From assembly GCA_026989685.1 (NCBI GenBank), contig JALSIV010000035.1, positions 1 to 32,438 of the forward strand: a stretch of DNA of 32,438 nt, written 5' to 3'. The DNA is from Pirellulaceae bacterium. GTDB lineage: Bacteria > Planctomycetota > Planctomycetia > Pirellulales > Pirellulaceae. Numbering within the stretch: the stretch's first letter is position 1; each line of letters opens with the position of its first letter. Shown in pieces: positions 1 to 8,640 of the stretch. Made by a program: the position numbers and the translations under genes. A model generated the notes under the pieces. The model had not been told where the DNA came from. It did no database searches and worked only from the letters and a program-made list of their open reading frames with translations.

Positions 1-941
1 TCCCGGCGACGATCGTTCCCAACGCCGGCGAGCCGCTGACCAACCTGGCGCCGCCCATCCTGCGGAACCGACTGGTGGTGACGCTCGACTCGGTCCCCGC
101 GTTGTGGCTCAATTACCGCGCCAAGGCGCTGTCGCAACTGTTCGCCCGTTACGGCAACCGCAACTGGAACGGCTGGACGACGACTCACGAATCGGCCGAA
201 TGCCTCTATCTCATCCTGTCCACCATGGCCGATGACGACAAAGCGGCACTCGACTGGTTCAAGGAATCGGAGATCGGCGATATCGACAACGACGGCATGC
301 CGGAGATTCTCGATGCCTGGGGCACGCCGATCGTCTTTGTGCGCTGGCCGTCGGGATTCGTGAAGGAGTACACCCCGCCGCCTCAGCATTTTCAGATCGC
401 CTACCTTCCCTATTCCGAAGTGATGATGGGCGATCGGGCATGGAGAGAGGACGGCACTACGGTGGAGGCGCACGTCCATGGGCAGGCGACTCCGCCGCTG
501 GGCGACCAGTTTTCCCGCGATTGGCAGAGTACCGGCGGCAGCGACGATCCGTTCGATCCCTTGAAGGTCGACGTCCGCTGGTACGATGCCCAAGGCGCCA
601 CCTTCGGCGTCTCCCCCGCCTTCGCCGGAACCGGGACCCATCATGCTTGGAACAACGATCCGTTCGAACTCACGCCGCTGATCGTATCGGCCGGCCCCGA
701 CAAGCTCTACGACATCGCCTTCGCCTCGTCGTTTCCACCATGGTTCGCCACGCAAACGCCCTCCATCGGAGCCCAATCCGACGGCATCATCGTTCCCAAT
801 GATCCCTATGTGGGGAGATTGGCGGGCAGCCGTTTCGTCCGTCCCGGCTCGATTTTCCCCCAGCGGACCGGCGTGAACCTTCGCGACCATGCGGCCGGTG
901 ACAACATCCACAACCATGCAGTGGAGGTCGGTGCCCTATGA
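1..941 (+). CDS. GspG-like pseudopilin, 5' end outside window
   Basis: The reading frame is open from the left edge (codon phase starting at base 3) to the TGA at 939-941, so the N-terminus with the expected prepilin cleavage site and hydrophobic helix is missing. A GTG at 75 is only an internal candidate; the codons before it read sensibly. The visible part holds IGDIDNDGMPEILDAWGTP, an Asp-rich calcium-loop-like motif followed by a D-x-WG-x-P motif, as in the C-terminal half of GspG major pseudopilins. Family knowledge: GspG forms the pseudopilus and is stabilised by bound calcium. The stop overlaps the next ATG as ATGA (938-941), which suggests translational coupling to the H-like gene. 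The tail is longer than in standard GspG. The assignment to G rather than another pseudopilin is an inference from operon position and this motif. Confidence 0.7.
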   Translation, partial: PATIVPNAGEPLTNLAPPILRNRLVVTLDSVPALWLNYRAKALSQLFARYGNRNWNGWTTTHESAECLYLILSTMADDDKAALDWFKESEIGDIDNDGMPEILDAWGTPIVFVRWPSGFVKEYTPPPQHFQIAYLPYSEVMMGDRAWREDGTTVEAHVHGQATPPLGDQFSRDWQSTGGSDDPFDPLKVDVRWYDAQGATFGVSPAFAGTGTHHAWNNDPFELTPLIVSAGPDKLYDIAFASSFPPWFATQTPSIGAQSDGIIVPNDPYVGRLAGSRFVRPGSIFPQRTGVNLRDHAAGDNIHNHAVEVGAL

Positions 942-2101
942 TCGATCGACTTCGACATCTCCGACCATGTTCGTCGCCGTCCGTCCGCCGCGCCGCCACG
1001 CTGGTCGAACTGGTGGTGGTGATCGGGATTCTGGCGATCTTGCTGGCGGTGGCCATTCCCGTGCTGCGATTCGACTCGGAAGACCGCAAACTCCGTGAAG
1101 GAGCACGGGAACTGACGGCGTTCATCGAGCGGGCCAAGGCGCGAGCGGTCGAGATCGGCCGTCCGGCCGGTATCTGGATCGAACGCCAGGCCGCTACGAC
1201 CGTCGGCGCCAAACAGGGAGTGCGGGTATTCCTCTGCGAAACGCCGCCTACGTTTTCCGGCAGCACCGAGTCGTCTCGCGTGGTCGTCGCCAATCCCAGC
1301 AATGTCCCGGGCATGCCGGCGGGGTTCCTGTTCTTCAATGATGCGGAGTTCAGTAGCGGCATCACTCCCACCACGATTTCCCTCGACCGCCAGATCATTC
1401 TTTCTCGAGTTCCACCCGGCGGCCTGTTTCGCATCCGTTTCGACCACCGCGCGCCCGACTATTGGGTCGAACGGGTGGAGGACAACTCCGGTTCTCTGCA
1501 GTTGATGATCGTTTCGTTCGTCTCCGTCCCCGACTTCATCCGAGCAGCCGATCCGGCATTCGCCGTCAGCAACGGCCTCAACCCGCTCGCCAACGGCATG
1601 CCGTTTACGGTCCTGTTTCCGCCTCGGCGCGTCACCGGCCGGTCGATCGAGTTTCCGCGGGACGTGGTGATCGACTTGTCGGTTTCGGGGATGACGGCAT
1701 CCGGTTTCCATTTCGCTCCCACCACGGTTCCCGATCCGCGTCCGGTGTTGATCATCTTTTCGCCTCGAGGCAACATCGACGCGGTGACCTTTAGCACGGT
1801 CCTGACGCCGGGCCAGCCTCCGGAGATGGTGACGATTCCGCCGATCGGCCATGTCTTTTTGATGATGGGACGGGGGAGCAAGCTGGTCACTCCAGCGGGC
1901 GGAGGGCCGTTTTCCGACAACGTCCGCGACGCCTCGACGATCTGGGTCGCCATCAATCATCTCAGTGGGAAAGTCACCACAGCGGAGAACGTCGACATTA
2001 CCACCAGCAACGTTCCACCGCCGCCCTCCCCGCCGCCGGGATGGCCGTTGGTGGTCGCTCGCGAACTGGCTCGTACCAGTGTTCGCATGGGAGGCCGCTA
2101 A
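938..2101 (+). CDS. GspH-like minor pseudopilin (prepilin-type N-terminus)
   Basis: A 387-residue protein with a short basic leader, then ATLVELVVVIGILAILL near residues 20-35. This is the class III (prepilin peptidase) signal: the Glu at residue 24 fits the +5 position, with cleavage between Ala19 and Ala20 (Ala rather than the usual Gly at -1). After the helix, a region near residues 45-75 (REGARELTAFIERAKARA, then GRPAGIWIE) resembles GspH/FimT, where this part packs the pilin helix. The rest, more than 250 residues, is beta-rich and much longer than ordinary GspH (about 170 residues). The start ATG overlaps the stop of the G-like gene by four bases. It is probably processed by a prepilin peptidase (not in this window) and inserted in the inner membrane as a pseudopilus tip subunit. 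Confidence 0.8.
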   Translation: MIDRLRHLRPCSSPSVRRAATLVELVVVIGILAILLAVAIPVLRFDSEDRKLREGARELTAFIERAKARAVEIGRPAGIWIERQAATTVGAKQGVRVFLCETPPTFSGSTESSRVVVANPSNVPGMPAGFLFFNDAEFSSGITPTTISLDRQIILSRVPPGGLFRIRFDHRAPDYWVERVEDNSGSLQLMIVSFVSVPDFIRAADPAFAVSNGLNPLANGMPFTVLFPPRRVTGRSIEFPRDVVIDLSVSGMTASGFHFAPTTVPDPRPVLIIFSPRGNIDAVTFSTVLTPGQPPEMVTIPPIGHVFLMMGRGSKLVTPAGGGPFSDNVRDASTIWVAINHLSGKVTTAENVDITTSNVPPPPSPPPGWPLVVARELARTSVRMGGR

Positions 2102-2102
2102 A

Positions 2103-3329
2103 GTGACAAGACATTCCAACCATCCAGCCCGCCGCGGCATCACGCTGATCGAAATCCTGTTTGCCATCGGCATCGTGGTGATCGGCGTGTTCGGCATCAT
2201 GGCGATCCTGCTGCTGGCCGGGGCTCGAGCCCGCCAGGCCATCGACGCCAGCCAAGTGGCGGCTTCCGGCAGGCAGGCGATCGGACAGATCGCGGTGCGC
2301 GGCTGGCAGCGTGCCGACATGGTGTTGTTGTTGACTCCGAGTACCGGTTGGCAACCGCTGTCGGCCGTCGTCGCCTGGCGGCAGAACCCGGCCACGGTGG
2401 CCCAGTTCCGCCAGGTCTTTCTCGACGGTCGGATCAGCTATTGTCTCGATCCGTTGCTGGTCGCCAGGAGTCTGGCCAGTTCGCAGCCGATGCGGGTGGG
2501 CAGCCCGGAGTCACGATTTCCCTACCGTTCTCCGCCGTCGCGGCAGGCACCCTATCCGCCGATGATGTTGACCATGCCGCGAGCCACGGTGACGACGACG
2601 GTGGGCGTGGTTCAGCCGATTCCGCCGGCGATCGCCGAGCGGACGACGACCTTGCTGGACGACTTGAAGTTCGACGCGCCCGCCGACCGCACGCTATTGC
2701 CCCGGCAGGTTTTCGACCGGATCATCCCGGGCGGGCCGGCGCTGAGGCGAGCCAACCACGGCAACTTCTCGTGGTTCGCCACCGTGACGCCGGGACTCGA
2801 TATGACCGGCATTTCCGATGACGGCGAGCCGACGCGCCTGGACTATGTTCTATCGGTCGTGGTACTGAAAGATCGTGTGCCCCCGTATCGGACGTCCACT
2901 GGTGCTGTGGTGGAATCCGAGCGGCAGGTTCAGGTGGAGCGGCTGCTTGGGAACGGCCACGGCGGCGGGACCGTTTCCTTGATCGGGCAATCCGCCGCGG
3001 AACTCGCGGTGCGCCGCGGCAATTGGGTGATGCTCTCGGGAATCTGTCTGGTGCCGTATGTACCGCCCCCCGGCTCGGCTCCGGGAGCCGGCGGTGCGCC
3101 GCAGCGGATCGGGTTTCACACGTGGTATCGGGTCATCGGGCGAACCGATCCGGTGCGAGACACGACGCTGTCAGCTCCCAACCAATGGAGACGACAACTC
3201 ACGTTGGAGGGCCCGGACTGGCCGTTGTCTCGCATCGTACCGGGAACGATGTGGCTGACGATCGTCGACAACGCGGTCAGCGTCAGTTCCAAGACTTTTC
3301 GCTTCGAACCGACCAGCGGCAGTTGGTAA
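2103..3329 (+). CDS. GspI/PilV-like minor pseudopilin
   Basis: I start this gene at GTG 2103, one base after the stop of the H-like gene. The leader VTRHSNHPARRG then precedes ITLIEILFAIGIVVIG, a textbook prepilin site with Gly12 at -1 and Glu17 at +5. The same frame is open further upstream to 1965, but that extension overlaps the H-like gene and would bury the signal. The mature protein is about 396 residues, far longer than GspI (about 120), with a Pro-rich linker region and no catalytic motif that I recognise. It probably acts with the H-, K- and J-like subunits in the pseudopilus tip. A perfect stem-loop follows its stop codon. Confidence 0.78.
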   Translation: MTRHSNHPARRGITLIEILFAIGIVVIGVFGIMAILLLAGARARQAIDASQVAASGRQAIGQIAVRGWQRADMVLLLTPSTGWQPLSAVVAWRQNPATVAQFRQVFLDGRISYCLDPLLVARSLASSQPMRVGSPESRFPYRSPPSRQAPYPPMMLTMPRATVTTTVGVVQPIPPAIAERTTTLLDDLKFDAPADRTLLPRQVFDRIIPGGPALRRANHGNFSWFATVTPGLDMTGISDDGEPTRLDYVLSVVVLKDRVPPYRTSTGAVVESERQVQVERLLGNGHGGGTVSLIGQSAAELAVRRGNWVMLSGICLVPYVPPPGSAPGAGGAPQRIGFHTWYRVIGRTDPVRDTTLSAPNQWRRQLTLEGPDWPLSRIVPGTMWLTIVDNAVSVSSKTFRFEPTSGSW

Positions 3330-3330
3330 C

Positions 3331-3350
3331 GGGAACCGGCAACGGTTCCC
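3331..3350 (+). promoter_or_regulatory. 8-bp stem-loop with GCAA tetraloop after the I-like gene
   Basis: GGGAACCG (3331-3338), loop GCAA, CGGTTCCC (3343-3350): a perfect hairpin with a GNRA tetraloop starting two bases after the TAA at 3327-3329. No T-run follows, so it is not a classic intrinsic terminator. It could be an mRNA 3' stabiliser or a processing or attenuation point between the small pseudopilin genes and the giant K-like gene. Just downstream, GATCACATTC occurs twice (3358-3367 and 3369-3378). Confidence 0.5.
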
Positions 3351-3456
3351 GCAGCCAGATCACATTCCGATCACATTCGATGAACCTGCCAGGAGGGCCC
3401 GATCGTCGAGTCCACCATACAAGAAACGCATTTTGTTGATGACAGGAGCCATACCC

Positions 3457-6400
3457 ATGCGACGGCCACCAAGACGCGGAGTCGTTCTGCTGCTCGTCCT
3501 CAGCCTGCTCGCGCTGATGACCGTGGTCGGGATCACGTTCGCGCTCGTATCGGCTCAATATCGCCAGGCTTCCCGGGCCTCGCTGCGCCATGCCACCGAC
3601 GCAGCGGGAGCCCTCCACACCGAGGCGGTTCCCGAGTTGTTCGACGAAGCCATGACCCAGCTTCTGGTCGACACCAACAACGAGTTGTCTCGAATCCGCT
3701 TCCATAGCCTGTTGCGGGACCGTTACGGAGACTCCACCTATGGGAATACGGTGCAATCGGCCCAATACACGGCGGCCGGCTCGCTGCTGGAAATCGTCGC
3801 CGCGAGCACCATCGGCAACTATGAAGGAGAGTTTTCGGGGCGTTTGTTGACCTTCGTTTCCGGTCCGCTGCGGCTGGTCAGCATGCGGATCATCGACCAT
3901 GATCGTGCGGCGGCCAGTTTTCGCCTGTTGCCGCTCGCGGGAGCCCCGATCGGCGTGTTGCCCAACCGAGGCGATGCGTTCATCGTCAATGACGCGCCGT
4001 TCGACGGCAACGGTGCCGGATACTCCGGGGGCAATCCGCAATTGAATGCCCAGGTATACGTCGACAACCAAGGTCGGCTCTGGCCGTCTCCAGCGGGCGC
4101 TGGCTCGATTCCGCTCCAGGCGGCACTGGTAGTCAATTGGATGGGCGTGAGCAGCAGTGCGAGTCAGCTCGATCCGATCGATCGCTACTTGGCGGGCGAG
4201 TTGGACGAGGACTATGACGCCGCCGATTTCCAGAACGTGGCACTGGCCGCGGAGATTCCGACGTCCGGCGGTCTGGCCGTCCTTCCCTCGTTCCACCGGC
4301 CGGCGCTGGTGAACTATGTCGTCCAGCAGATGCTCAACAGCGGCATTGATCCCAATGCCATCTGGCGGCCGTTCGGACCCGACGGCGTCCCTTCGACGGG
4401 CGACGAACCGCCGTCGAACGACGTTCGCACCGCCGCCAACATCTTGCGGCGAGTGATTCTCCGGCCGTTGCCTCACGATCATCCCGACTTTTCCGAAAAC
4501 GGTTTTCTGCAGACGATTACTCAGGCGCTGTTGGCCGGTCAGCAGCTCGACCTGAGAGAACTCACGCCGCTGTGGGACGTCGACACCGACGGCGACGGTA
4601 TCCGCGACGCGGTGTGGGTCGACATCGGCTTGCCGGTGCGCTATGACAGCCACGGGCGGCGCTATAAGCCGCTGGTGGCGTTCAAGGTGATCGATTTGGA
4701 TGGCAAGATCAACTTGAACGCGCACGGTACGCTGGCTCATGTCAACGGCTACGGAGCGCCTCAGCAGGGACCGCATGTCGCCTGGGGCGCCGGTGCCACG
4801 ATCCCCACGGGACAGGGACTGGGCCCTCCCGAGATCAGTTTGCAGCCCGTGTTGGGGTCGCCGTTGATCTACGCTGCCGTATTGCGCACTCGTTACGGCG
4901 TCGACAATTTCCCCGGTCGCTCGGTGGCAGCCAATCAGTATGATCCGCTGAGCTATTTCAAGTTCTACCGTTATCCTCTGCCGCCGGGCGGTAATTCCAA
5001 CTACTACCATGCGGCGGCGACGCGATCGGCGTTTTCCAGTCCCTACGATTTGCGCGGCGACTTCAGTTGGGGAGTCCATCAGGGCAGCGGCCTCAGTTTC
5101 GACCGTTATCCCAACGCGGTGACCAACACCACCGGCGACTCGCCTTACGAACTCGATCTGGTGCAGCGCGAAGATACGGCCTCGCTGGGAATGGGCATCG
5201 ATGCTCCATTCACTCCGGCCGAAATGGAGCGGTTGTTGCGCACCAACGACTCCGACGCGGCCGAACTTCCCGACCGGTTGGAGCAAGTGCTATCGGGAGC
5301 GCTGGCCAGCGATCCGGATCGCCGCCGGATGTTGACCACGATGAGTTTCGACATTCCGGGGAAATCGCCGACAGCCCGCAACAGCAAGGCAATTGCCAAC
5401 GGCAACAACGCCAGCTTAGTGCAGTTGGTCCGCCAGCGCGTGTTGTTCGAGCTCAATCAGCAGTACGGTCCAGGCTCTCCGCTGCAGAACCCGAACTGGC
5501 AGAACCTGAATCCTCAGGAACGCGATCTGGTAATCGACTCGATCGTCCACGGTTTCCTGGGCGATCCGAATACACTTCCCAGCCGAGTGCGGCCTTTCGT
5601 GCGGCCTCGTTTCGGTCTGCTGACGCAGCAGCTCTTCCGCGGCGTCCCGTTCGACATCAATGTGCCGTTCGGCAATGGCCGGGACGACAACAACAACGGC
5701 GTGGTGGATGAAGTCGGCGTGCAGTTTCTCGATCGGCTGGAAGAGCACGTCAGCGCGGTTCTGGGATTGCCGACCGACTTCGATCAAGACAATGTCAGCG
5801 ACATGAGGAACGACGATCACAGCGTTCATCTGGTGCGTCAGCAGTACGCCCGCCAGATGTACGTGCTGGCGGTATTGGTGGTGGGCAACCGCCTGATCGA
5901 TTTCGACGGCGATCCCACGAACAACAGCCGGGTGGAGACTCGCTACGGCCTGGCGCAGTGGGCCGTCAACGTGGTCGATTTCCGCGATGCCGACTCGATC
6001 ATGACTCCGTTCGAATTCGACTTGAACCCGTGGAACGGTTGGGACGTCAACGGTCATCCCAGCCGGCCGAACGGACTTCCCGACAACAATCTTCCCGGTG
6101 TGGACTGGGACATTCCTCCCGACTCGGATCGGATCACGGTCGGCGGTACGACCTACACCGAGCGCGGCGTGGTGTGGGGGATGGAGCGTCCCGAGCTGCT
6201 GATTACCGAGGGAGTGTCGTTTCACGACTTGCGAGTGGAGGATGGCGACATCAATGGTCGCGTGACCGACCCGATGAATCCCGATGACGACCTGGATCAG
6301 CGGTTGCGTCCGCGGGGCTTCGCGTACCTCGAGCTGTTCAATCCGTGGACGGGCGATGAGCGGGCACCGGCCGAGTTGTACGGAATCGGGGGCGGCACGG

Positions 6401-8616
6401 CAGGTGTCGATCTGGCCCGGCAGGCTCCCGGCGGTGCGCCGGTGTGGCGAATCGTGTTCCGCAGGATTCACCCCAATCCTCCATCGACGGTGATGGACCG
6501 TTGGAGTTCGGAGGGACTGACACCGGCCGGTGGCGGGTTGGGACCTTATCGCGTCGCCGATCAGGTCCGACCGCGACCGCAGGTTTGGCGCTCGGTCTAC
6601 TTTGTGCCCCCCGGTGCGGTTCCCGCCGGATTGGCCAACAACTCGGGCGAGGTCTTCTTTCCGGCGCTCAACCGCAATTGGCGATTGCCGGGCGGGCACT
6701 ACGCCGTGGTCGGTTCCGCCGGTCAGACGGTGGACCAAAACGGCGCCGCCATCGACTTGGACGGCGACGGCAACCCGGAATTCCTCGGTCCGGTCGGTCG
6801 CCATAATCCTCCGCACATGCCGCCCGATTACGGCAACACGCGCTGTTTCGTACTGGAACCGGGAGGCAATTGGGCCGGGGTGATCAACAACGAGACGGCC
6901 GAGCCGACTCCGGCGCAGCTTCAGCCGATCCTGGCGATTCCCATGCTGTTTCCGCCGACCAATCCCGATGCGCCGCGCCGTTGGTTCAATCTCTCCGAAC
7001 CGGTAGGCGGCTATACCCAGGACGCATTCGTCAACGGCAATCCGGGGCCCGGCGGGGAAGAATGGGATCCGGGGGCCGAATACAACGAAGGGGCCTGGAC
7101 GCACCCCATGTGGACGCATCCCTTCGACACTCCATTCGATCGGGCTCAAAACCCCGACGTGTGGGGACTTACGGCCTCGGGCAACCTGTTTTACACGCGA
7201 GCCTATTTGCAGCGCTTGGCCAATCCGCTGGAACCATGGAACGAGAATCCGACCGATTCGTCTCTCTCACTCAACCCCTACATCACCATCGACACGCTCG
7301 ATATTCCGCTGTACGTCTTCAACGGAGTCTCCGACGAAGGGGGGGGCACCAATCCGGTTCCGCCCAATCCGAGCGTTTTCGTCACGCGGCAGCGAGGCGA
7401 GAACAACGGTCGCAGCGGCCAGGATGAAACGCTGTGGTATCACGACGTGACCGCTCGCGATCCGCTGGCCTCCGGGATGGGGCCGCTCGCAACGCAGCAC
7501 TATTTCAACCGCAAGCTGCGGCATTCGATCGGGTACTTGAATGAAGACTATGAAACCCGGTATGGGCGAACGCTGGTGGGCGTCTATCGCGGGATGCCTC
7601 AGAGTGCCCCGTTTCCGCACCTTCCCTGGCCCAACCGGCCGTTCGTCAGCGAATACGAGCTGATGATGGTGCCCTATACCAGCGCCTTTCATTTCGCTCG
7701 CAGGTACGCCTACAACCGCGACACTTCCTATACGGCCAACACCGCGGCGGGCGATACGTCGACGTACGGGCACGTCATCAATTTCTTCGGCAAATCCCAG
7801 GGGGCGGGCGGCGCGCCGGAGTATTTCCGGCTGCTTGATCACCTCTATGTGCCTTCACGGTTCATCGGCACGGAAACGTGGCTGAATCCCCAGCGCTTCA
7901 ATCTGGCCCCGACATTCAACATGGGGAATCCGGTCCCGGGCACCGAGGGTTACAACGTTCCGTTCAACTACGTGAGCAACTTCCGGGATCCGGGCAAAGT
8001 GAACCTGAACACGATCTACCATCAGGACGTGTTTCTGTCACTGTTTACCAGTCGCAATAACACGGTGTTCTCTCATCCTTCCTGGAACGAATTCACTCGG
8101 AGCCGGAAAGGGGTCAACACGCCTCCCACCAGGCTCGCGGCCGCTCTTCCCACGCTGTTCGGCAATCCGTTCCGCGGTCCGGCCGGGCGACTGGTACCGC
8201 TGCCGTCGATGGCTCGCGCTGACATCGACACGACATTGATGCGGCAGACGTCGCCTACCGCCGCTGGCAATTCGCGACCGCTGTTCGATCGCTATCCGAC
8301 CGATACTACGCGCAACGGTCGACGGCACCTGTATTTCCGGGCGCAACCCTACGTGCGGCTGGCCAATCTGACCACGACGCGCTCCAACGTGTACGCGGTC
8401 TGGATGACGTTGGGGCGATTCCGAGTCAGCGAGATCCCGGCCAGCGTGGGCAATCCCGACGGCTATCAATTGGGAGCCGAGTTGGGAAGCGATCAGGGCG
8501 AGATCCGGAGGCATCGGGCGTTCTTCCTGATCGACCGCAGCCGGCCGGTCGGCTTCGTGCCGGGAGAACGGCTCAATGCCGACCGCTGTGTGATCATACG
8601 TCGCATCCTGGAATAG
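3457..8616 (+). CDS. giant GspK/PilX-like pseudopilus protein, about 1719 aa
   Basis: I place the start at ATG 3457 because AGGAG lies at 3444-3448, eight bases upstream; TTG/ATG codons at 3433-3439 are less likely. The N-terminus MRRPPRRG then VVLLLVLSLLALMTVVG is a prepilin-like leader (Gly8 at -1) whose helix lacks the Glu at +5. That absence is the hallmark of GspK and PilX-type minor pilins. GspK is normally about 300-330 residues, so this protein is roughly five times longer and presumably has a large periplasmic or surface-exposed domain. Asp/Asn-rich loops occur near residues 374 (DVDTDGDGIRD), 741 (GRDDNNNGVVDE), 775 (DFDQDNVSD) and 1101 (DLDGDGNPEF). These resemble dockerin or EF-type calcium-binding loops. 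The protein is rich in Asn, Pro, Gly, Arg and Tyr, with few Cys. Function beyond a pseudopilus role is unknown. Confidence 0.72.
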   Translation: MRRPPRRGVVLLLVLSLLALMTVVGITFALVSAQYRQASRASLRHATDAAGALHTEAVPELFDEAMTQLLVDTNNELSRIRFHSLLRDRYGDSTYGNTVQSAQYTAAGSLLEIVAASTIGNYEGEFSGRLLTFVSGPLRLVSMRIIDHDRAAASFRLLPLAGAPIGVLPNRGDAFIVNDAPFDGNGAGYSGGNPQLNAQVYVDNQGRLWPSPAGAGSIPLQAALVVNWMGVSSSASQLDPIDRYLAGELDEDYDAADFQNVALAAEIPTSGGLAVLPSFHRPALVNYVVQQMLNSGIDPNAIWRPFGPDGVPSTGDEPPSNDVRTAANILRRVILRPLPHDHPDFSENGFLQTITQALLAGQQLDLRELTPLWDVDTDGDGIRDAVWVDIGLPVRYDSHGRRYKPLVAFKVIDLDGKINLNAHGTLAHVNGYGAPQQGPHVAWGAGATIPTGQGLGPPEISLQPVLGSPLIYAAVLRTRYGVDNFPGRSVAANQYDPLSYFKFYRYPLPPGGNSNYYHAAATRSAFSSPYDLRGDFSWGVHQGSGLSFDRYPNAVTNTTGDSPYELDLVQREDTASLGMGIDAPFTPAEMERLLRTNDSDAAELPDRLEQVLSGALASDPDRRRMLTTMSFDIPGKSPTARNSKAIANGNNASLVQLVRQRVLFELNQQYGPGSPLQNPNWQNLNPQERDLVIDSIVHGFLGDPNTLPSRVRPFVRPRFGLLTQQLFRGVPFDINVPFGNGRDDNNNGVVDEVGVQFLDRLEEHVSAVLGLPTDFDQDNVSDMRNDDHSVHLVRQQYARQMYVLAVLVVGNRLIDFDGDPTNNSRVETRYGLAQWAVNVVDFRDADSIMTPFEFDLNPWNGWDVNGHPSRPNGLPDNNLPGVDWDIPPDSDRITVGGTTYTERGVVWGMERPELLITEGVSFHDLRVEDGDINGRVTDPMNPDDDLDQRLRPRGFAYLELFNPWTGDERAPAELYGIGGGTAGVDLARQAPGGAPVWRIVFRRIHPNPPSTVMDRWSSEGLTPAGGGLGPYRVADQVRPRPQVWRSVYFVPPGAVPAGLANNSGEVFFPALNRNWRLPGGHYAVVGSAGQTVDQNGAAIDLDGDGNPEFLGPVGRHNPPHMPPDYGNTRCFVLEPGGNWAGVINNETAEPTPAQLQPILAIPMLFPPTNPDAPRRWFNLSEPVGGYTQDAFVNGNPGPGGEEWDPGAEYNEGAWTHPMWTHPFDTPFDRAQNPDVWGLTASGNLFYTRAYLQRLANPLEPWNENPTDSSLSLNPYITIDTLDIPLYVFNGVSDEGGGTNPVPPNPSVFVTRQRGENNGRSGQDETLWYHDVTARDPLASGMGPLATQHYFNRKLRHSIGYLNEDYETRYGRTLVGVYRGMPQSAPFPHLPWPNRPFVSEYELMMVPYTSAFHFARRYAYNRDTSYTANTAAGDTSTYGHVINFFGKSQGAGGAPEYFRLLDHLYVPSRFIGTETWLNPQRFNLAPTFNMGNPVPGTEGYNVPFNYVSNFRDPGKVNLNTIYHQDVFLSLFTSRNNTVFSHPSWNEFTRSRKGVNTPPTRLAAALPTLFGNPFRGPAGRLVPLPSMARADIDTTLMRQTSPTAAGNSRPLFDRYPTDTTRNGRRHLYFRAQPYVRLANLTTTRSNVYAVWMTLGRFRVSEIPASVGNPDGYQLGAELGSDQGEIRRHRAFFLIDRSRPVGFVPGERLNADRCVIIRRILE

Positions 8617-8640
8617 GCTTTGCAAAACCTCAAGACATCG

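Noticed and set aside
2040-2102. Upstream extension of the I-like gene to 1965
   Set aside because: It would overlap the H-like gene by 137 bases and place the prepilin signal 46 residues inside the protein; GTG 2103 fits the family.
806-2395. Minus-strand frame of 529 codons
   Set aside because: Lies opposite two pseudopilin genes with clear prepilin signals; no domain or ribosome binding site supports it.
3283-7149. Long minus-strand frames (667 and 577 codons) opposite the giant K-like gene
   Set aside because: No familiar motifs and the typical shadow composition; the plus strand has a prepilin leader and ribosome binding site.
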